Made by a program: the position numbers and the translations under genes
The notes under the pieces: model-generated
Database searches by the model: none
What the model was told of the DNA's origin: nothing
Seen by the model: the letters and a program-made list of their open reading frames with translations, nothing else
Origin: Bacteroidales bacterium
Lineage (GTDB): Bacteria; Bacteroidota; Bacteroidia; Bacteroidales; UBA12170
Direction of reading: 5' to 3'
Assembly: GCA_016744655.1 (NCBI GenBank)
Contig: JADGDY010000006.1
Coordinates: 20,413 to 84,412, forward strand
DNA length: 64,000 bases
In this document: piece after piece, positions 1-9,078 of the stretch
How positions within the stretch are numbered: position 1 is the first letter of the stretch
How the letters are laid out: every line of letters starts with the position of its first letter

Positions 1-563
1 ATATGCAAGCTGGAGCTACTGCACTTTCTGTTTTAACCGACAACACCTATTTTGGAGGACAAAACAAAGACCTTACTGAAGCTAGAAAATTCAACTATTG
101 CCCCATCCTTCGAAAAGATTTCATCATCGACGAATATCAAATTCTTGAAGCCAAAAGCATAGGCGCCGATTGCATTCTCTTAATAGCTGCAAATCTAAGC
201 CCACAAAGATGTTTGGAGTTGGCGAAATTCGCCCATAAACTTGGTTTAGAGGTCTTAATGGAGGTTCACTCCAAAGAAGAATTAGACAGCCATTGTAATG
301 TACATTTGGATATTGTAGGGGTTAATAATAGAAACCTCCACGATTTCAGCACAAATATTGAGACCTCCATGAAACTATCGGAGTTTATTCCTGAGGAGTT
401 CGTGAAAATTAGTGAAAGTGGAATTACAGAAGCCGAACAAGTCCTTCAGTTAAAAGAATATGGTTTTAAAGGCTTTTTGGTGGGTGGTCATTTTATGAAA
501 ATGGCCGAACCAGTAGTAGCATGCCGTGAATTAATTTCCAACATTCAACACCAACTGTCATGA
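1..563 (+). CDS. trpC: Indole-3-glycerol phosphate synthase, 5' end cut by window edge
   Basis: TrpC closes the indole ring in tryptophan synthesis, converting carboxyphenylamino-deoxyribulose phosphate to indole-3-glycerol phosphate. The visible 186 residues are the C-terminal two thirds of the TIM barrel: the ALSVLTD strand, the LRKDFIID loop with the catalytic lysine region, EVHS, VGVNNRNL and SESGI, and the phosphate-binding LVGG near the end. A methionine lies at base 3, but the family has roughly 70-80 more residues before this point, so the true start is outside the window. The stop overlaps the trpF start by four bases (ATGA, 560-563), which indicates translational coupling in a trp operon. 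Confidence 0.95.
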   Translation, partial: MQAGATALSVLTDNTYFGGQNKDLTEARKFNYCPILRKDFIIDEYQILEAKSIGADCILLIAANLSPQRCLELAKFAHKLGLEVLMEVHSKEELDSHCNVHLDIVGVNNRNLHDFSTNIETSMKLSEFIPEEFVKISESGITEAEQVLQLKEYGFKGFLVGGHFMKMAEPVVACRELISNIQHQLS

Positions 564-1183
564 TTTTGAAAGTCTGTGGGATGAAATATCCTGATAATAT
601 TTTACCGCTTGCTGAAGAAAAGCCAGATATGATGGGCTTTATATTCTATCCAAAGTCAAAGCGGTATGTGGATAAAAAAGACCTTAAGAAGACCTTTTTA
701 AAATGTGATAAAAATATTGATAAAGTGGCTGTGTTTGTAAATGAACCTGCCAAATTCATCGCTTCAGAATTGGAGGGATTGAACTTTAAATACATCCAAT
801 TACATGGCAAAGAAACAGTAGATGAAATTATAAAACTCAAGAAATGCGGCTATAAAATCATAAAGGCTTTTCCAATGAGTAATGATTTTGATTGGTCTCT
901 TACTAAAGAATATGAGCAATATTGTGAATATTTCGTGTTTGACACCTCCACACCAAAACATGGAGGAAGTGGACTACAATTTGACTGGAACTTACTCAAA
1001 AACTATACCGACCAAACTCCATTTCTATTAAGCGGAGGAATTTCCATTCAAGATATGGAGCGTATTAAAATATTTCAGCATCCTCAGTTTTCGGGCATCG
1101 ATATCAACAGTAAATTTGAAATAGAACCAGGATTAAAAAACATTGATTTAGTTAAAAGAATGATTAAAGAATTTAGAAAATGA
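560..1183 (+). CDS. trpF: Phosphoribosylanthranilate isomerase
   Basis: TrpF isomerises N-(5-phosphoribosyl)anthranilate to the carboxyphenylamino-deoxyribulose phosphate that TrpC uses. The 207-residue protein is full length for the family. The N-terminal KVCGMK motif places the catalytic cysteine at Cys6, and the general-acid aspartate is Asp128 in [17 protein letters not shown] and GIDINS form the C-terminal phosphate site. It overlaps trpC by four bases and trpB by four bases (ATGA at 1180-1183), so the three genes are very probably one transcript. Confidence 0.96.
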   Translation: MILKVCGMKYPDNILPLAEEKPDMMGFIFYPKSKRYVDKKDLKKTFLKCDKNIDKVAVFVNEPAKFIASELEGLNFKYIQLHGKETVDEIIKLKKCGYKIIKAFPMSNDFDWSLTKEYEQYCEYFVFDTSTPKHGGSGLQFDWNLLKNYTDQTPFLLSGGISIQDMERIKIFQHPQFSGIDINSKFEIEPGLKNIDLVKRMIKEFRK

Positions 1184-2361
1184 ACAAGGAAAAAACATCT
1201 AATCATATAGACAATGAAGGGTTTTATGGCGAATTTGGCGGTGCCTTTATTCCCGAAATGCTTCATCCAAATATTGAAGAATTAAAATCTTCCTACATCA
1301 ATATTATTGAAGCTGAAGAATTTCAAAAAGAGTTTAAAGAACTTCTAAGAAATTATGTGGGACGCCCCACTCCAATTTATCATGCAAAAAGATTAAGTGA
1401 GCATTATCAAACGCAAATTTTTCTGAAACGCGAAGACCTTTGTCATACGGGTGCACATAAAATCAATAATGCTCTAGGGCAAATATTATTGGCTCAAAAA
1501 CTCAATAAAACCAGAATTATTGCCGAAACTGGCGCTGGACAACATGGGGTGGCCACTGCAACGGCTTGTGCATTAATGGGTATGAAATGTGTAGTTTATA
1601 TGGGTGCAGTAGATGTGGAAAGACAAGCTCCAAATGTAGCCAGAATGAAAATGCTAGGAGCTGAAGTGATTCCTGTGGAAAGTGGTAGTAAAACCTTAAA
1701 AGATGCGACCAATGAAGCCATTCGTGATTGGATAACTAATCCTAGAGATACGCATTATATTATTGGTTCAGTGGTTGGACCGCATCCGTATCCAGATTTA
1801 GTGGCTCGATTGCAATCTGTTATCAGTGAGGAAATCATGAGCCAGATGCCGGAGGAGCCTAGTCATATTATTGCTTGTGTAGGAGGAGGCAGCAATGCCA
1901 TTGGAGCATTTTATCACTTTTTAGATAAGGAGCAAGTGGAGTTAATTGGAGTGGAAGCAGCCGGAAAAGGTATTCATTCCAACGAAACTGCTGCAACTTT
2001 AACATTAGGCAACACTGGAGTTTTACATGCCAGCATGACCACTTTATTACAAACCAAAGATGGACAAGTCATTGAACCGCACAGTATTTCTGCCGGATTA
2101 GATTATCCCGGAATTGGTCCTCAACATGCACATTTACATCAAAATAAAAGAGTGAAATATGTAAGTGCAACCGATGATGAGGCGGTTAAAGCAGCTTTTC
2201 TATTAACCCAAAAAGAAGGGATTATTCCTGCTCTAGAATCGGCCCATGCCTTTGCCTATTTGGAACAGCAAAAATGGAAATCAACTGATAGAGTGCTCAT
2301 TAATTTAAGTGGTCGTGGAGACAAAGACCTCAGTACGTATACCAAATACAATCCATATTGA
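1180..2361 (+). CDS. trpB: Tryptophan synthase beta chain
   Basis: TrpB is the PLP enzyme that condenses indole with serine, working as an alpha2-beta2 complex with TrpA. The 393-residue product has the typical length of the short (TrpB1) form. [15 protein letters not shown] carries the PLP lysine (Lys94), [12 protein letters not shown] follows, GGGSNAIG near residue 236 binds the cofactor phosphate, and the C-terminal LSGRGDKD is intact. The start is fixed by the four-base overlap with trpF. A 157-base gap containing a nested hairpin separates it from trpA, unlike the tightly packed upstream junctions. Confidence 0.97.
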   Translation: MNKEKTSNHIDNEGFYGEFGGAFIPEMLHPNIEELKSSYINIIEAEEFQKEFKELLRNYVGRPTPIYHAKRLSEHYQTQIFLKREDLCHTGAHKINNALGQILLAQKLNKTRIIAETGAGQHGVATATACALMGMKCVVYMGAVDVERQAPNVARMKMLGAEVIPVESGSKTLKDATNEAIRDWITNPRDTHYIIGSVVGPHPYPDLVARLQSVISEEIMSQMPEEPSHIIACVGGGSNAIGAFYHFLDKEQVELIGVEAAGKGIHSNETAATLTLGNTGVLHASMTTLLQTKDGQVIEPHSISAGLDYPGIGPQHAHLHQNKRVKYVSATDDEAVKAAFLLTQKEGIIPALESAHAFAYLEQQKWKSTDRVLINLSGRGDKDLSTYTKYNPY

Positions 2362-2395
2362 TTGATATAAATCGTTTCTATTTCCCTTTCTTATT

Positions 2396-2441
2396 GAAAT
2401 AAAATAGTTCCATAGCTAAGGCTATGCAAAGATTTTATTTC
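2396..2441. repeat. Nested hairpin between trpB and trpA
   Basis: Outer arms GAAATAAAAT (2396-2405) and ATTTTATTTC (2432-2441) pair perfectly over 10 bp. Inside, CATAGC and GCTATG pair over 6 bp around a TAAG loop. No U-tract follows directly, so this is more likely a processing or attenuation structure, or an inserted repeat, than a simple terminator. Its 12-mer CTAAGGCTATGC (2416-2427) recurs exactly at 63947-63958. Confidence 0.55.
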
Positions 2442-2518
2442 TCAATTAAAAAAAATATAAACCAATTTATCTATCCATCATATGGAATAGTAATTGGTAT
2501 GACTCAAAATTTATTTAA

Positions 2519-3280
2519 ATGCGATTAGAAGAATTATTAAAACAAGAAACAAAGCCGCTTTTGAGTATTTATTTCTCTGCTGGTTTTCCTCAGATTGATA
2601 GTCTTCCTGTGCTTCTCGAATCACTAGAAAGCGCTGGAGCAGATATGGTAGAAATTGGGATTCCCTATTCCGACCCCATTAGCGATGGCCCCACTATTCA
2701 GCACAGCAATAGCATTGCTCTGGAAAATGGAATTTCCTTAGAACTCATATTTCAACAATTGGAAAGTTCCTCCACTACCATCCCAAAAATAATGATGGGA
2801 TATTTTAATTCTATTCTGCAATTTGGAGTAGAAGCTTTTTGTGAGAGATGCTCTGAAACTGGGATTACGGGTATTATTCTTCCCGATTTGCCCCTGGAAA
2901 TCTATCAAAAGAAATATCAAAAGACCTTTGAAAAACATCAACTTAGTTTCATCCTTCTTATTACTCCTGAAACTAGTGAAGAACGAATCCGGTTGATTGA
3001 TAATCACTCTACTTCATTTATATATGCAGTAAGTAGCGCAGGAACTACTGGTACAAAAAAAGGTATTCAAGGAGCTAAAAAATATCTTCAAAAAATTCAA
3101 TCATTAAATCTAAAAACCCCGGTAATGGTAGGTTTCAATATTAGCAGACCAGAAGATTTCAAATTCGCCAGCAAATACACTAGAGGAGGAATCATAGGAA
3201 GCGCCTTCATTAAACATATCGAGAACAGTAATCATTTATCACAAGACACCCATCAATTTATCAAATATATTAAATCCTAA
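2519..3280 (+). CDS. trpA: Tryptophan synthase alpha chain
   Basis: TrpA cleaves indole-3-glycerol phosphate and channels indole to TrpB. The 253-residue protein is slightly shorter than the roughly 268 usual in enterobacteria but contains the whole barrel. EIGIPYSDP holds the catalytic glutamate (Glu46) and ISDGPTIQ holds the catalytic aspartate (Asp56); DLPLE, SSAGTTGTK and VGFNIS complete the active-site and phosphate loops. It is followed after three bases by the DAHP synthase gene, so the two are probably co-transcribed. Confidence 0.96.
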   Translation: MRLEELLKQETKPLLSIYFSAGFPQIDSLPVLLESLESAGADMVEIGIPYSDPISDGPTIQHSNSIALENGISLELIFQQLESSSTTIPKIMMGYFNSILQFGVEAFCERCSETGITGIILPDLPLEIYQKKYQKTFEKHQLSFILLITPETSEERIRLIDNHSTSFIYAVSSAGTTGTKKGIQGAKKYLQKIQSLNLKTPVMVGFNISRPEDFKFASKYTRGGIIGSAFIKHIENSNHLSQDTHQFIKYIKS

Positions 3281-3283
3281 ATC

Positions 3284-4300
3284 ATGATTATACAATTAAA
3301 CAAAAATATAGAATCAGGAGAAAACCTACAATTAGAACAAACTTTAGCTCAACAAAACATTCCATTTTACCCAGTAAATACACAGCTAGGTGAATATATT
3401 ATCTGCACCCCAAATCAAGATTTCGATATCAGAAAAATTGGTCAATTAAAAGGAATTAAAGATGTACATAGAGTGAATGGAACCCACAAAATGGTCAGCA
3501 ATAAATGGAAGGTGAAAAGAAGTAAAATAGATGTTGGTGATGGAATAGAAATTGGGGCTGGCGAAATGACAATAATGGCTGGTCCCTGTAGTATTGAAGA
3601 CGAATCTCAAATTATAAAAACAGTGGAGCAATTAAAGAAAAATGGGGTAAAAATCATGCGAGGAGGAGTCTATAAACCCAGAACCAGTCCCTATAGTTTT
3701 AGAGGTCATGGTATGGAAGGGCTCAAAATGTTTCATAAGGTATGCCAAGCCAACGATATTAAAATCATTACAGAAGTGATGGAAACCGGACAAATTGATG
3801 CCATGGCACCATATGTGGATATTTTTCAGGTGGGCGCGAGAAACTCTCAAAACTTCAACCTTCTTGAAGCATTAGGACAAATAGACAAACCAGTAATGAT
3901 AAAACGTGGAATCAGCGGTAGTATTGACGAGTTACTGTATTCTGCAGAGTATGTTTTCAAAAATGGAAACGAAAAACTCATTCTTTGTGAAAGAGGAATC
4001 CGAACCTATGAGAAAGCTTATAGGAATACTTTAGATTTAAATGCTGTTCCTATTTTGAAAGAAAAATCACACTTACCTGTAATTGTAGATCCTAGTCATG
4101 GAATTGGATTAAGAAAACACATTGTACCCATGACATTAGCCAGTATGGCCTCAGGTGCCGATGGAGTGATTATCGAGATGCATGAAACCCCAGAAAAAGC
4201 AGCTACCGACGGACAACAAACCATCGATTATAGCGAATTTAATTCGTTGATGGGGAAACTGAATACGCTGTCTGGAGTTTTGAATGGCTGGTATAATTAG
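3284..4300 (+). CDS. aroF: 3-deoxy-7-phosphoheptulonate (DAHP) synthase, class I beta type
   Basis: This enzyme makes the first shikimate-pathway intermediate from phosphoenolpyruvate and erythrose 4-phosphate. Residues about 1-75 form a small ferredoxin-like N-terminal domain of the kind that gives allosteric control in the Thermotoga-type enzymes. Residues about 90-338 form the KDOPS-related barrel with AGPCSIED (99-106), KPRTSPYSFRG, VGARNSQN, CERGIRTYE and VDPSHGIG. It begins three bases after trpA, which links supply of aromatic precursors to tryptophan synthesis. The symbol is by function; aroA or aroG are used for the same family in some annotations. Confidence 0.93.
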   Translation: MIIQLNKNIESGENLQLEQTLAQQNIPFYPVNTQLGEYIICTPNQDFDIRKIGQLKGIKDVHRVNGTHKMVSNKWKVKRSKIDVGDGIEIGAGEMTIMAGPCSIEDESQIIKTVEQLKKNGVKIMRGGVYKPRTSPYSFRGHGMEGLKMFHKVCQANDIKIITEVMETGQIDAMAPYVDIFQVGARNSQNFNLLEALGQIDKPVMIKRGISGSIDELLYSAEYVFKNGNEKLILCERGIRTYEKAYRNTLDLNAVPILKEKSHLPVIVDPSHGIGLRKHIVPMTLASMASGADGVIIEMHETPEKAATDGQQTIDYSEFNSLMGKLNTLSGVLNGWYN

Positions 4301-4627
4301 TAAACAAGTAACATAAAACTCTGGTTAGAGGGTCTGATAAATAGAAAACTAGATATACTTAATATTAATATGGTTTTTAAATGGTATTATTGCCTCCTGA
4401 AAGAAAAACTAGTTCTTTCAGAATCCAGGGCCTCAATCCTTTCGCTATGCTCAAGGCTTTGATCCCTCATATAATGTAAAGGATGATAGCCTTGAAGTAT
4501 GAAAGGATAGCGTCCTTGGATTTGTGCCCTCGAGGGAAGACATCCCTAGTCTATCCGACTCCCGCAAAAAAACATTACTCAAACTAAGATATTATTTCCT
4601 ATTTTTGAGACATTAAAAAACACAATC
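4301..4627. other. 327-base intergenic region with two structured hairpins
   Basis: No gene is visible here. CTGAAAGAA (4397-4405) and TTCTTTCAG (4413-4421) form a perfect 9-bp stem with a 7-base loop. Immediately after it lies a longer imperfect hairpin, 4422-4522: AATCCA pairs with TGGATT (4517-4522), ATCCTTTC (4436-4443) with GAAAGGAT (4501-4508), CAAGGCT (4452-4458) with AGCCTTG (4488-4494), and ATCC (4462-4465) with GGAT (4481-4484). Neither is followed by a clear U-tract. It could be a structured RNA, a REP-like element or the end of the trp transcript. Confidence 0.5.
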
Positions 4628-5632
4628 ATGAACAATTATACAAAATCCATTTTATTAGGCTTCATCTTGTTATTTAGCCTCAACTCCTTCTCACAAGATA
4701 CCTTTTCTATTGTAGCTGTTGATTCAGTGACCGGAGAGGTTGGAAGTGCAGGAGCATCTTGTGTTGATTTAATAAACTACCCAGGTATGACCAATCATTT
4801 TTTGGGTGAACTATTCCCAGGTGTGGGAGCTATTAACTGCCAAGCCTATTATTTAGAAAGCAATCAGGTGAATGCTAGAAATAGGATGAATGAGGGGATG
4901 ACCCCAAGTGAAATTATTACTTGGCTAGAGGAAAATGATGTTCAAAACAATCCTCATCAAAGGCAATATGGAATTGTAGCTATGGTAGATGGTTCACCAG
5001 AATCAGCAGGATATACAGGAGTAAATACCGATGATTACAAAAACCATGTAACTGGTCCTAATTATTCCATCCAAGGAAATATTCTTTTAGGGCAAATGGT
5101 TTTGGACAGCATGGAAGCCCAATTCCTCAGAGCAGAAGGAGATTTAGCTTGTAAGCTTATGGCAGCATTGCAAGGTGCGAATATGGTAGGAGCTGATACT
5201 CGTTGCACTAGTAATGGAACCTCTTCTCTTTTCTCCTTTGTAAAAGTGGCTCACCCCGATGATGTTTTTGGTAGCCCATCCTTTGTTTTAGGATTAAGAA
5301 CGGCAAACAATGCAGGTATCGAACCTATCGATTCACTTCAGGTATTATTTGATGAAGTACAGTACTGCCCAAGTGTAGGTATAGAGGAGTCTAATAATTT
5401 TGAAAACTACTTTACATTAAAACCCAATCCTGTTGATGATATATTGTCTTTAGAATCTGACTTAGATGGAGTATTCCAAGTGAGAATAGTTGACATCAAT
5501 GGAAAACAAGTCTTACAAAGTTCCATCCTCAAAAACTTAAGCTTCGATGTGAGTCATTTAGATTCTGGCATGTACTTCATTCAAATCTATAATGAGCAAC
5601 AAAATTTCATCAAGAAAATAATCAAGAAATAA
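4628..5632 (+). CDS. Secreted DUF1028 protein with T9SS sorting domain
   Basis: A signal peptide (about residues 1-22, ending NSFSQ) precedes a DUF1028 domain, a putative Ntn-hydrolase-like fold of unproven substrate that begins FSIVAVD immediately after cleavage. Conserved pieces include GVGAINCQ, RQYGIVAM, NYSIQGNILLG and RAEGDLACKLMAAL. The last roughly 80 residues (from FTLKPNPVDD) are a type A T9SS C-terminal sorting domain ending in a lysine-rich KKIIKK tail, so the protein should be exported across the outer membrane. It stands alone, preceded by the structured 327-base gap. The enzymatic activity is not known to me. Confidence 0.85.
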   Translation: MNNYTKSILLGFILLFSLNSFSQDTFSIVAVDSVTGEVGSAGASCVDLINYPGMTNHFLGELFPGVGAINCQAYYLESNQVNARNRMNEGMTPSEIITWLEENDVQNNPHQRQYGIVAMVDGSPESAGYTGVNTDDYKNHVTGPNYSIQGNILLGQMVLDSMEAQFLRAEGDLACKLMAALQGANMVGADTRCTSNGTSSLFSFVKVAHPDDVFGSPSFVLGLRTANNAGIEPIDSLQVLFDEVQYCPSVGIEESNNFENYFTLKPNPVDDILSLESDLDGVFQVRIVDINGKQVLQSSILKNLSFDVSHLDSGMYFIQIYNEQQNFIKKIIKK

Positions 5633-5639
5633 ATAAATT

Positions 5640-5680
5640 GGCCACTAAGACAGAAAGGCGCAAAGACAACACAAAGAAAG
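5640..5680 (+). repeat. CACTAAGAC-type dispersed motif, copy 1
   Basis: GCCACTAAGACAGAAAGGCG followed by CAAAGACAACACAAAGAAAG. It matches, in reverse complement, the stretch at 38706-38746 after pbpC. Both copies lie just downstream of a gene stop. Weaker relatives are at 27111-27135 and 36196-36224. Confidence 0.5.
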
Positions 5681-5743
5681 GTGAATTAATTGTTTTTCAT
5701 CCTTATGTATATTTAAGACAAGGAAATTGATTTGACTAGATTT

Positions 5744-5780
5744 TTTCACTCCCTTTAGACTCGAAGCAAACAAAAGATCA
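5744..5780. repeat. Degenerate member of the CCCTTTAG hairpin family
   Basis: TTTTTTCACTCCCTTTAGAC followed by TCGAAGCAAACAAAAG resembles the better-preserved copies at 36273-36316, 55951-55995 and 56883-56920. The right half has lost most of the G-run, so the hairpin is weak here. It lies between two plus-strand genes. Confidence 0.35.
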
Positions 5781-5847
5781 ATAATCAAGAAATAAACATT
5801 CAATAGCCTAAGCAAATTGCCAAAGGCCAATAGCTAAAAATAAATAA

Positions 5848-6207
5848 ATGCAAACAATACTCATCATCATAAACGATGCTCCTTACGGAACAGAAAAAGC
5901 CTATAATGCCTTAAGAATGGCCATGAGATTACAAAAAGACCACGGCGATAAAGCTAAAGTCAATATCTTTCTTTTGGCTGATGCGGTTTTCTGCGGACTT
6001 CCAAATCAGAAAACACCAAATGGCTTTTATAATATTGAACGCATGATGAAGTCGGTAGTTAATAATGGTGCCGAAATAAAAAGTTGTGGTGGATGTTCCG
6101 AGGCTCGAGGAATTGACAAATTAGAGACCATCGAAGGCGTTCAGTTGAGTAATATGAAAGAATTTGCCCAGTGGACTGTTGATTGTGACAAAGTACTAAC
6201 TTTCTAA
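5848..6207 (+). CDS. DsrE/TusD-like small sulfur-relay family protein
   Basis: The 119-residue protein has the DsrE/DsrF alpha-beta fold: an N-terminal strand TILIIINDAPYGTEKAYNALR, a second strand NIFLLADAVFCGL, and the CGGCSEARG motif with cysteines at 80 and 83, where family members carry the persulfide-forming cysteine. Related proteins pass sulfane sulfur in dissimilatory sulfur metabolism or tRNA thiolation, but many stand-alone bacterial members have no assigned role. No other sulfur-relay gene is adjacent. The lipoprotein gene begins nine bases after its stop, so both may share a transcript. Confidence 0.8.
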   Translation: MQTILIIINDAPYGTEKAYNALRMAMRLQKDHGDKAKVNIFLLADAVFCGLPNQKTPNGFYNIERMMKSVVNNGAEIKSCGGCSEARGIDKLETIEGVQLSNMKEFAQWTVDCDKVLTF

Positions 6208-6216
6208 AACTTAACC

Positions 6217-6609
6217 ATGAGAAGAATAGGAATAATATTAAGCACCATGATTTTAATGATTCTCATGCAATCTTGTGAGGAAAAAGAAGACATTAATGGT
6301 CAATGGGAGCTGATACAAGTGGAAACTAATGCTGGTATTTTAATCCCTCAAGTAGATTTTCTTGTCCAGGTTGAGGATAAAAAAATCAATTTCAATCTCG
6401 ATGTAAATTCATGTTTCACCGATATAGAAATTAGGAATGATAGCATCATTTATCAGTTTGCTGCTTGCACAAAAATGTGCTGTGATGGAAACACGGATCC
6501 TATTGGTGCTTTCTTGAATTATAGTGGTGCTTATTCATTCAAGGATGGGTATTTATATATTCAGAATGAGAATCTCTATAAGCTTAGAAAGATAGAGTTA
6601 CCAGAATAA
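6217..6609 (+). CDS. Small META-like (HslJ-type) lipoprotein
   Basis: The 130-residue product starts with a lipoprotein signal and a lipobox-like LMQSC, giving an acylated Cys20. The rest is a single small beta-rich domain beginning DINGQWELIQVET, the usual opening of META/lipocalin-like domains in Bacteroidota, and contains CTKMCCD in the middle. It is predicted to be anchored to the periplasmic or outer face of a membrane. The exact family is uncertain. It ends two bases before the stop of the convergent gene on the other strand. Confidence 0.65.
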   Translation: MRRIGIILSTMILMILMQSCEEKEDINGQWELIQVETNAGILIPQVDFLVQVEDKKINFNLDVNSCFTDIEIRNDSIIYQFAACTKMCCDGNTDPIGAFLNYSGAYSFKDGYLYIQNENLYKLRKIELPE

Positions 6610-6611
6610 AT

Positions 6612-7013
6612 CTAATTTATTTGTCTTCTAAATAGATGTCTTGTTAAGAAGATTCCCTGTCTTTTAGTATCTGTATTTAGAGCTGTTGAAGTAATACTAA
6701 ACAACTCCCATCCATCAGATTCAGTATCACTAATAAGTTGGACGATAGTTTTTTCATTGGTTTGGACATTACCAAAATTTATCCCAGCCGCACTGAAAAA
6801 ATTCTTTAATTCATAATCGTTAAGAACATTGGTTTCTCCTTTTACTGTCTCAATGACCGAAGACCTACCAAGCCCTGCTCCTACAACCGACTCTAGAGTT
6901 GCTATCTGTTTCCATTCATAGCTTGGTACTGGTTTTTCAGCACTATTAAATCCCAATATTCCTAAAGCGATAATAAATACTAATGCAATTAAAGTAAAAT
7001 TTGAGTTTTTCAT
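6612..7013 (-). CDS. Small exported protein, DUF4177-like C-terminus
   Basis: The 133-residue protein has an N-terminal hydrophobic segment (about residues 5-24) that could be a signal anchor or signal peptide. It opens after that with PSYEWKQIATLES and closes with ESDGWELFSITS and GIFLTRHLFRRQ. This layout, a first strand YEWK and a late DGWEL followed by a final strand, resembles DUF4177-type domains. No function is assigned. It converges with the META-like lipoprotein gene. Confidence 0.6.
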   Translation of the reverse strand: MKNSNFTLIALVFIIALGILGFNSAEKPVPSYEWKQIATLESVVGAGLGRSSVIETVKGETNVLNDYELKNFFSAAGINFGNVQTNEKTIVQLISDTESDGWELFSITSTALNTDTKRQGIFLTRHLFRRQIN

Positions 7014-7204
7014 TTTATTAGTTTTTAATTATAAATATAATTAAAAAATCAATATTAAACTAGGTGATACCTATTACGTATTGAACAATTACAATGTGTA
7101 TTTCTACGTCCGCATTTCATATCAGTTTACTACTTTTACTACATTTGTTTTTATCAAATAATTACTCCACTTTTGCTCATTATAATACAATCACAAAACA
7201 AAAT

Positions 7205-8281
7205 ATGCGTAATCTTTTAATACTGTTAAGCGGTTTCATTCTATTATTTAGCTCTTGTAAAAACACTGCTATTACTGAAAACCAAAATCCTTCCGAACCA
7301 TTTACTATAGTATTTTACAATGTAGAAAACTTGTTTGACACCATTGATGCACCAGATAAATGGGATGAAGAATTCACTCCTCAATCTGAAAAAAATTGGG
7401 ATAGTAAAAAATATTTTAAAAAGTTATCAAATATAGCTGATGTATTTGACAGTATAGGAAATCACGGATTACCTGCCATTATTGGACTTGAAGAGGTGGA
7501 GAATAGAGCTGTTTTAGAAGATTTAGTAAAACAAGAAAAGCTAGAAGCTGCCAATTATGAAATCATTCATTATGAATCTCCTGATTTTAGAGGAATAGAT
7601 AATGCATTGCTTTATAACCCCAATATTTTCACTGTTCTTCATCAAGAAGCAATTCCTGTAAATATGCCAGAGGAGATTGCCTATCGTAAGGGTCAAAAAA
7701 TGACAAGTAGAGATATCCTATATGTGAAAGGGTTAATCAATAATAGAGATACGCTTCACGTTTTTGTCAACCATTGGACTAGCATGTATTATGGCGAAGA
7801 AGAAACCATTCCTCACAGAGCTTATTGTGCTTCAGTATTACGAGATAAAATCAACACTATCTTTGCAAAAAACCGCGAAGCAAATATAATAGCAGGTGGT
7901 GATTTTAACGAAGACAATTTTGGCCCAGCTGTAAATAATGTATTAAAAGCTGATACAATTCTAGAGCAGTTTGAAGTTGGACATCTTTACAGCTTAACAA
8001 ATTATCTAAACACTGTTAAAGGAAAATCTACTTATAACTATAGAGGAGAATGGGGTATTTTAGACCACATTGTAGTAAGTGGAAGTCTCCTCCAAACTAA
8101 TAAGTCGTTATTTACTCATAAAGATGCCATTAATGTTTTTGATTCCGATTTAGTACTGAATTATTATAATAACAAATATGGTAAAGGAAATCGTCCTAAT
8201 AGAAGTTATGCAGGGAATAGATATTTTGGTGGATATAGTGACCATTTAGCTATTTACATTGAATTCAACAGTTTACCATAG
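7205..8281 (+). CDS. Endonuclease/exonuclease/phosphatase-family lipoprotein
   Basis: An open frame extends back to 7094, but the start at 7205 gives a clean lipoprotein signal (MRNLLILLSGFILLFSSC), so I choose it (358 residues). The EEP fold is clear: NVENLFD, the catalytic glutamate in GLEEVENRAVLEDL, GGDFNED, DHIVVS and the terminal YSDHLAI with the catalytic histidine. The NVENLFD-type members are exported nucleases or phosphatases of unknown physiological substrate. It is followed after 20 bases by an acyltransferase gene, probably in the same transcript. Confidence 0.82.
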   Translation: MRNLLILLSGFILLFSSCKNTAITENQNPSEPFTIVFYNVENLFDTIDAPDKWDEEFTPQSEKNWDSKKYFKKLSNIADVFDSIGNHGLPAIIGLEEVENRAVLEDLVKQEKLEAANYEIIHYESPDFRGIDNALLYNPNIFTVLHQEAIPVNMPEEIAYRKGQKMTSRDILYVKGLINNRDTLHVFVNHWTSMYYGEEETIPHRAYCASVLRDKINTIFAKNREANIIAGGDFNEDNFGPAVNNVLKADTILEQFEVGHLYSLTNYLNTVKGKSTYNYRGEWGILDHIVVSGSLLQTNKSLFTHKDAINVFDSDLVLNYYNNKYGKGNRPNRSYAGNRYFGGYSDHLAIYIEFNSLP

Positions 8282-8301
8282 ATAAGAAATACAAAAACCT
8301 G

Positions 8302-8871
8302 ATGAGTATAAACAAAACAATAGCTTCTAGCATTCTTAAACTTTGGGGATGGAAAGTGAAAGGAGAAAAGCCTAAGTTTAAGAAGTATGTCTTTTTAGCT
8401 GCTCCTCACACTTCAAATTGGGACTTTCCTATTGGTCGTTTATCCACCACTGTTATGGGAATAGATAATAAAGTGCTCATGAAAAAATCATGGTTTTTCT
8501 TTCCACTGGGATATATCTTTAAATGGCTTGGAGCCATGCCTATTGACAGAAGTAAATCGGGGACTGTAATTGACTACATACTTAGGCTTTTTGAAGAAAA
8601 AGATGAATTTGTTTTTGCCATTACTCCAGAAGGAACACGATCTTATGTTGAGTCTTGGAAAACAGGATTCTATACCATTGCAACTCGAGCTAACGTGCCT
8701 GTAGTACTTGGTTATCTTGATTTTGCCAAAAAAGAAACTGGAGTTGGTCCTACCATTTATTTAACCGGTGATAAAAAAGCTGATTTTGAAAAAATAATGC
8801 AGTTTTATAGAACGATAGGTGCAAAACATCCGGAAAAATTCAATCATAACCCTAGTTTAGGACGTAAATAA
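8302..8871 (+). CDS. PlsC-like lysophospholipid acyltransferase
   Basis: The 189-residue protein carries the acyltransferase motif I as HTSNWD (histidine and aspartate of the HX4D catalytic pair) and motif III as ITPEGTRS. PIDRSKSG lies between them. It is short and lacks a clear N-terminal membrane helix, as in other compact acyltransferases of Bacteroidota related to 1-acylglycerol-3-phosphate acyltransferase. The likely role is acyl transfer to a lysophospholipid or related amphiphile at the inner membrane. The acceptor cannot be read from the sequence. Confidence 0.8.
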   Translation: MSINKTIASSILKLWGWKVKGEKPKFKKYVFLAAPHTSNWDFPIGRLSTTVMGIDNKVLMKKSWFFFPLGYIFKWLGAMPIDRSKSGTVIDYILRLFEEKDEFVFAITPEGTRSYVESWKTGFYTIATRANVPVVLGYLDFAKKETGVGPTIYLTGDKKADFEKIMQFYRTIGAKHPEKFNHNPSLGRK

Positions 8872-9034
8872 AAACATAACATTGCATATTATTGCCACCC
8901 TTAAATAATACACTTGGCAAATACAATTCAATCATTTGTAAATCAGCCGTATACCCTATCGAGTTTATAATTTAGACCATGTATAAATTGCAAAATTTCG
9001 GCATCAAAAGCCTTAATCACTCGTAATCATTCTT

Positions 9035-9042
9035 TACATTTG
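9035..9042 (+). promoter_or_regulatory. Candidate -7 box for nhaD
   Basis: TACATTTG matches the Bacteroidota -7 consensus TAnnTTTG and lies 36 bases before the nhaD start. No convincing TTTG -33 box is seen at the usual distance. Confidence 0.45.
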
Positions 9043-9078
9043 CGAAAAATCTAAAAAAAACTTAAACAACAAAAAATC

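Noticed and set aside
5645..5830. 61-codon open frame on the minus strand
   Set aside because: It runs through two dispersed repeat motifs and has no start signal or domain.
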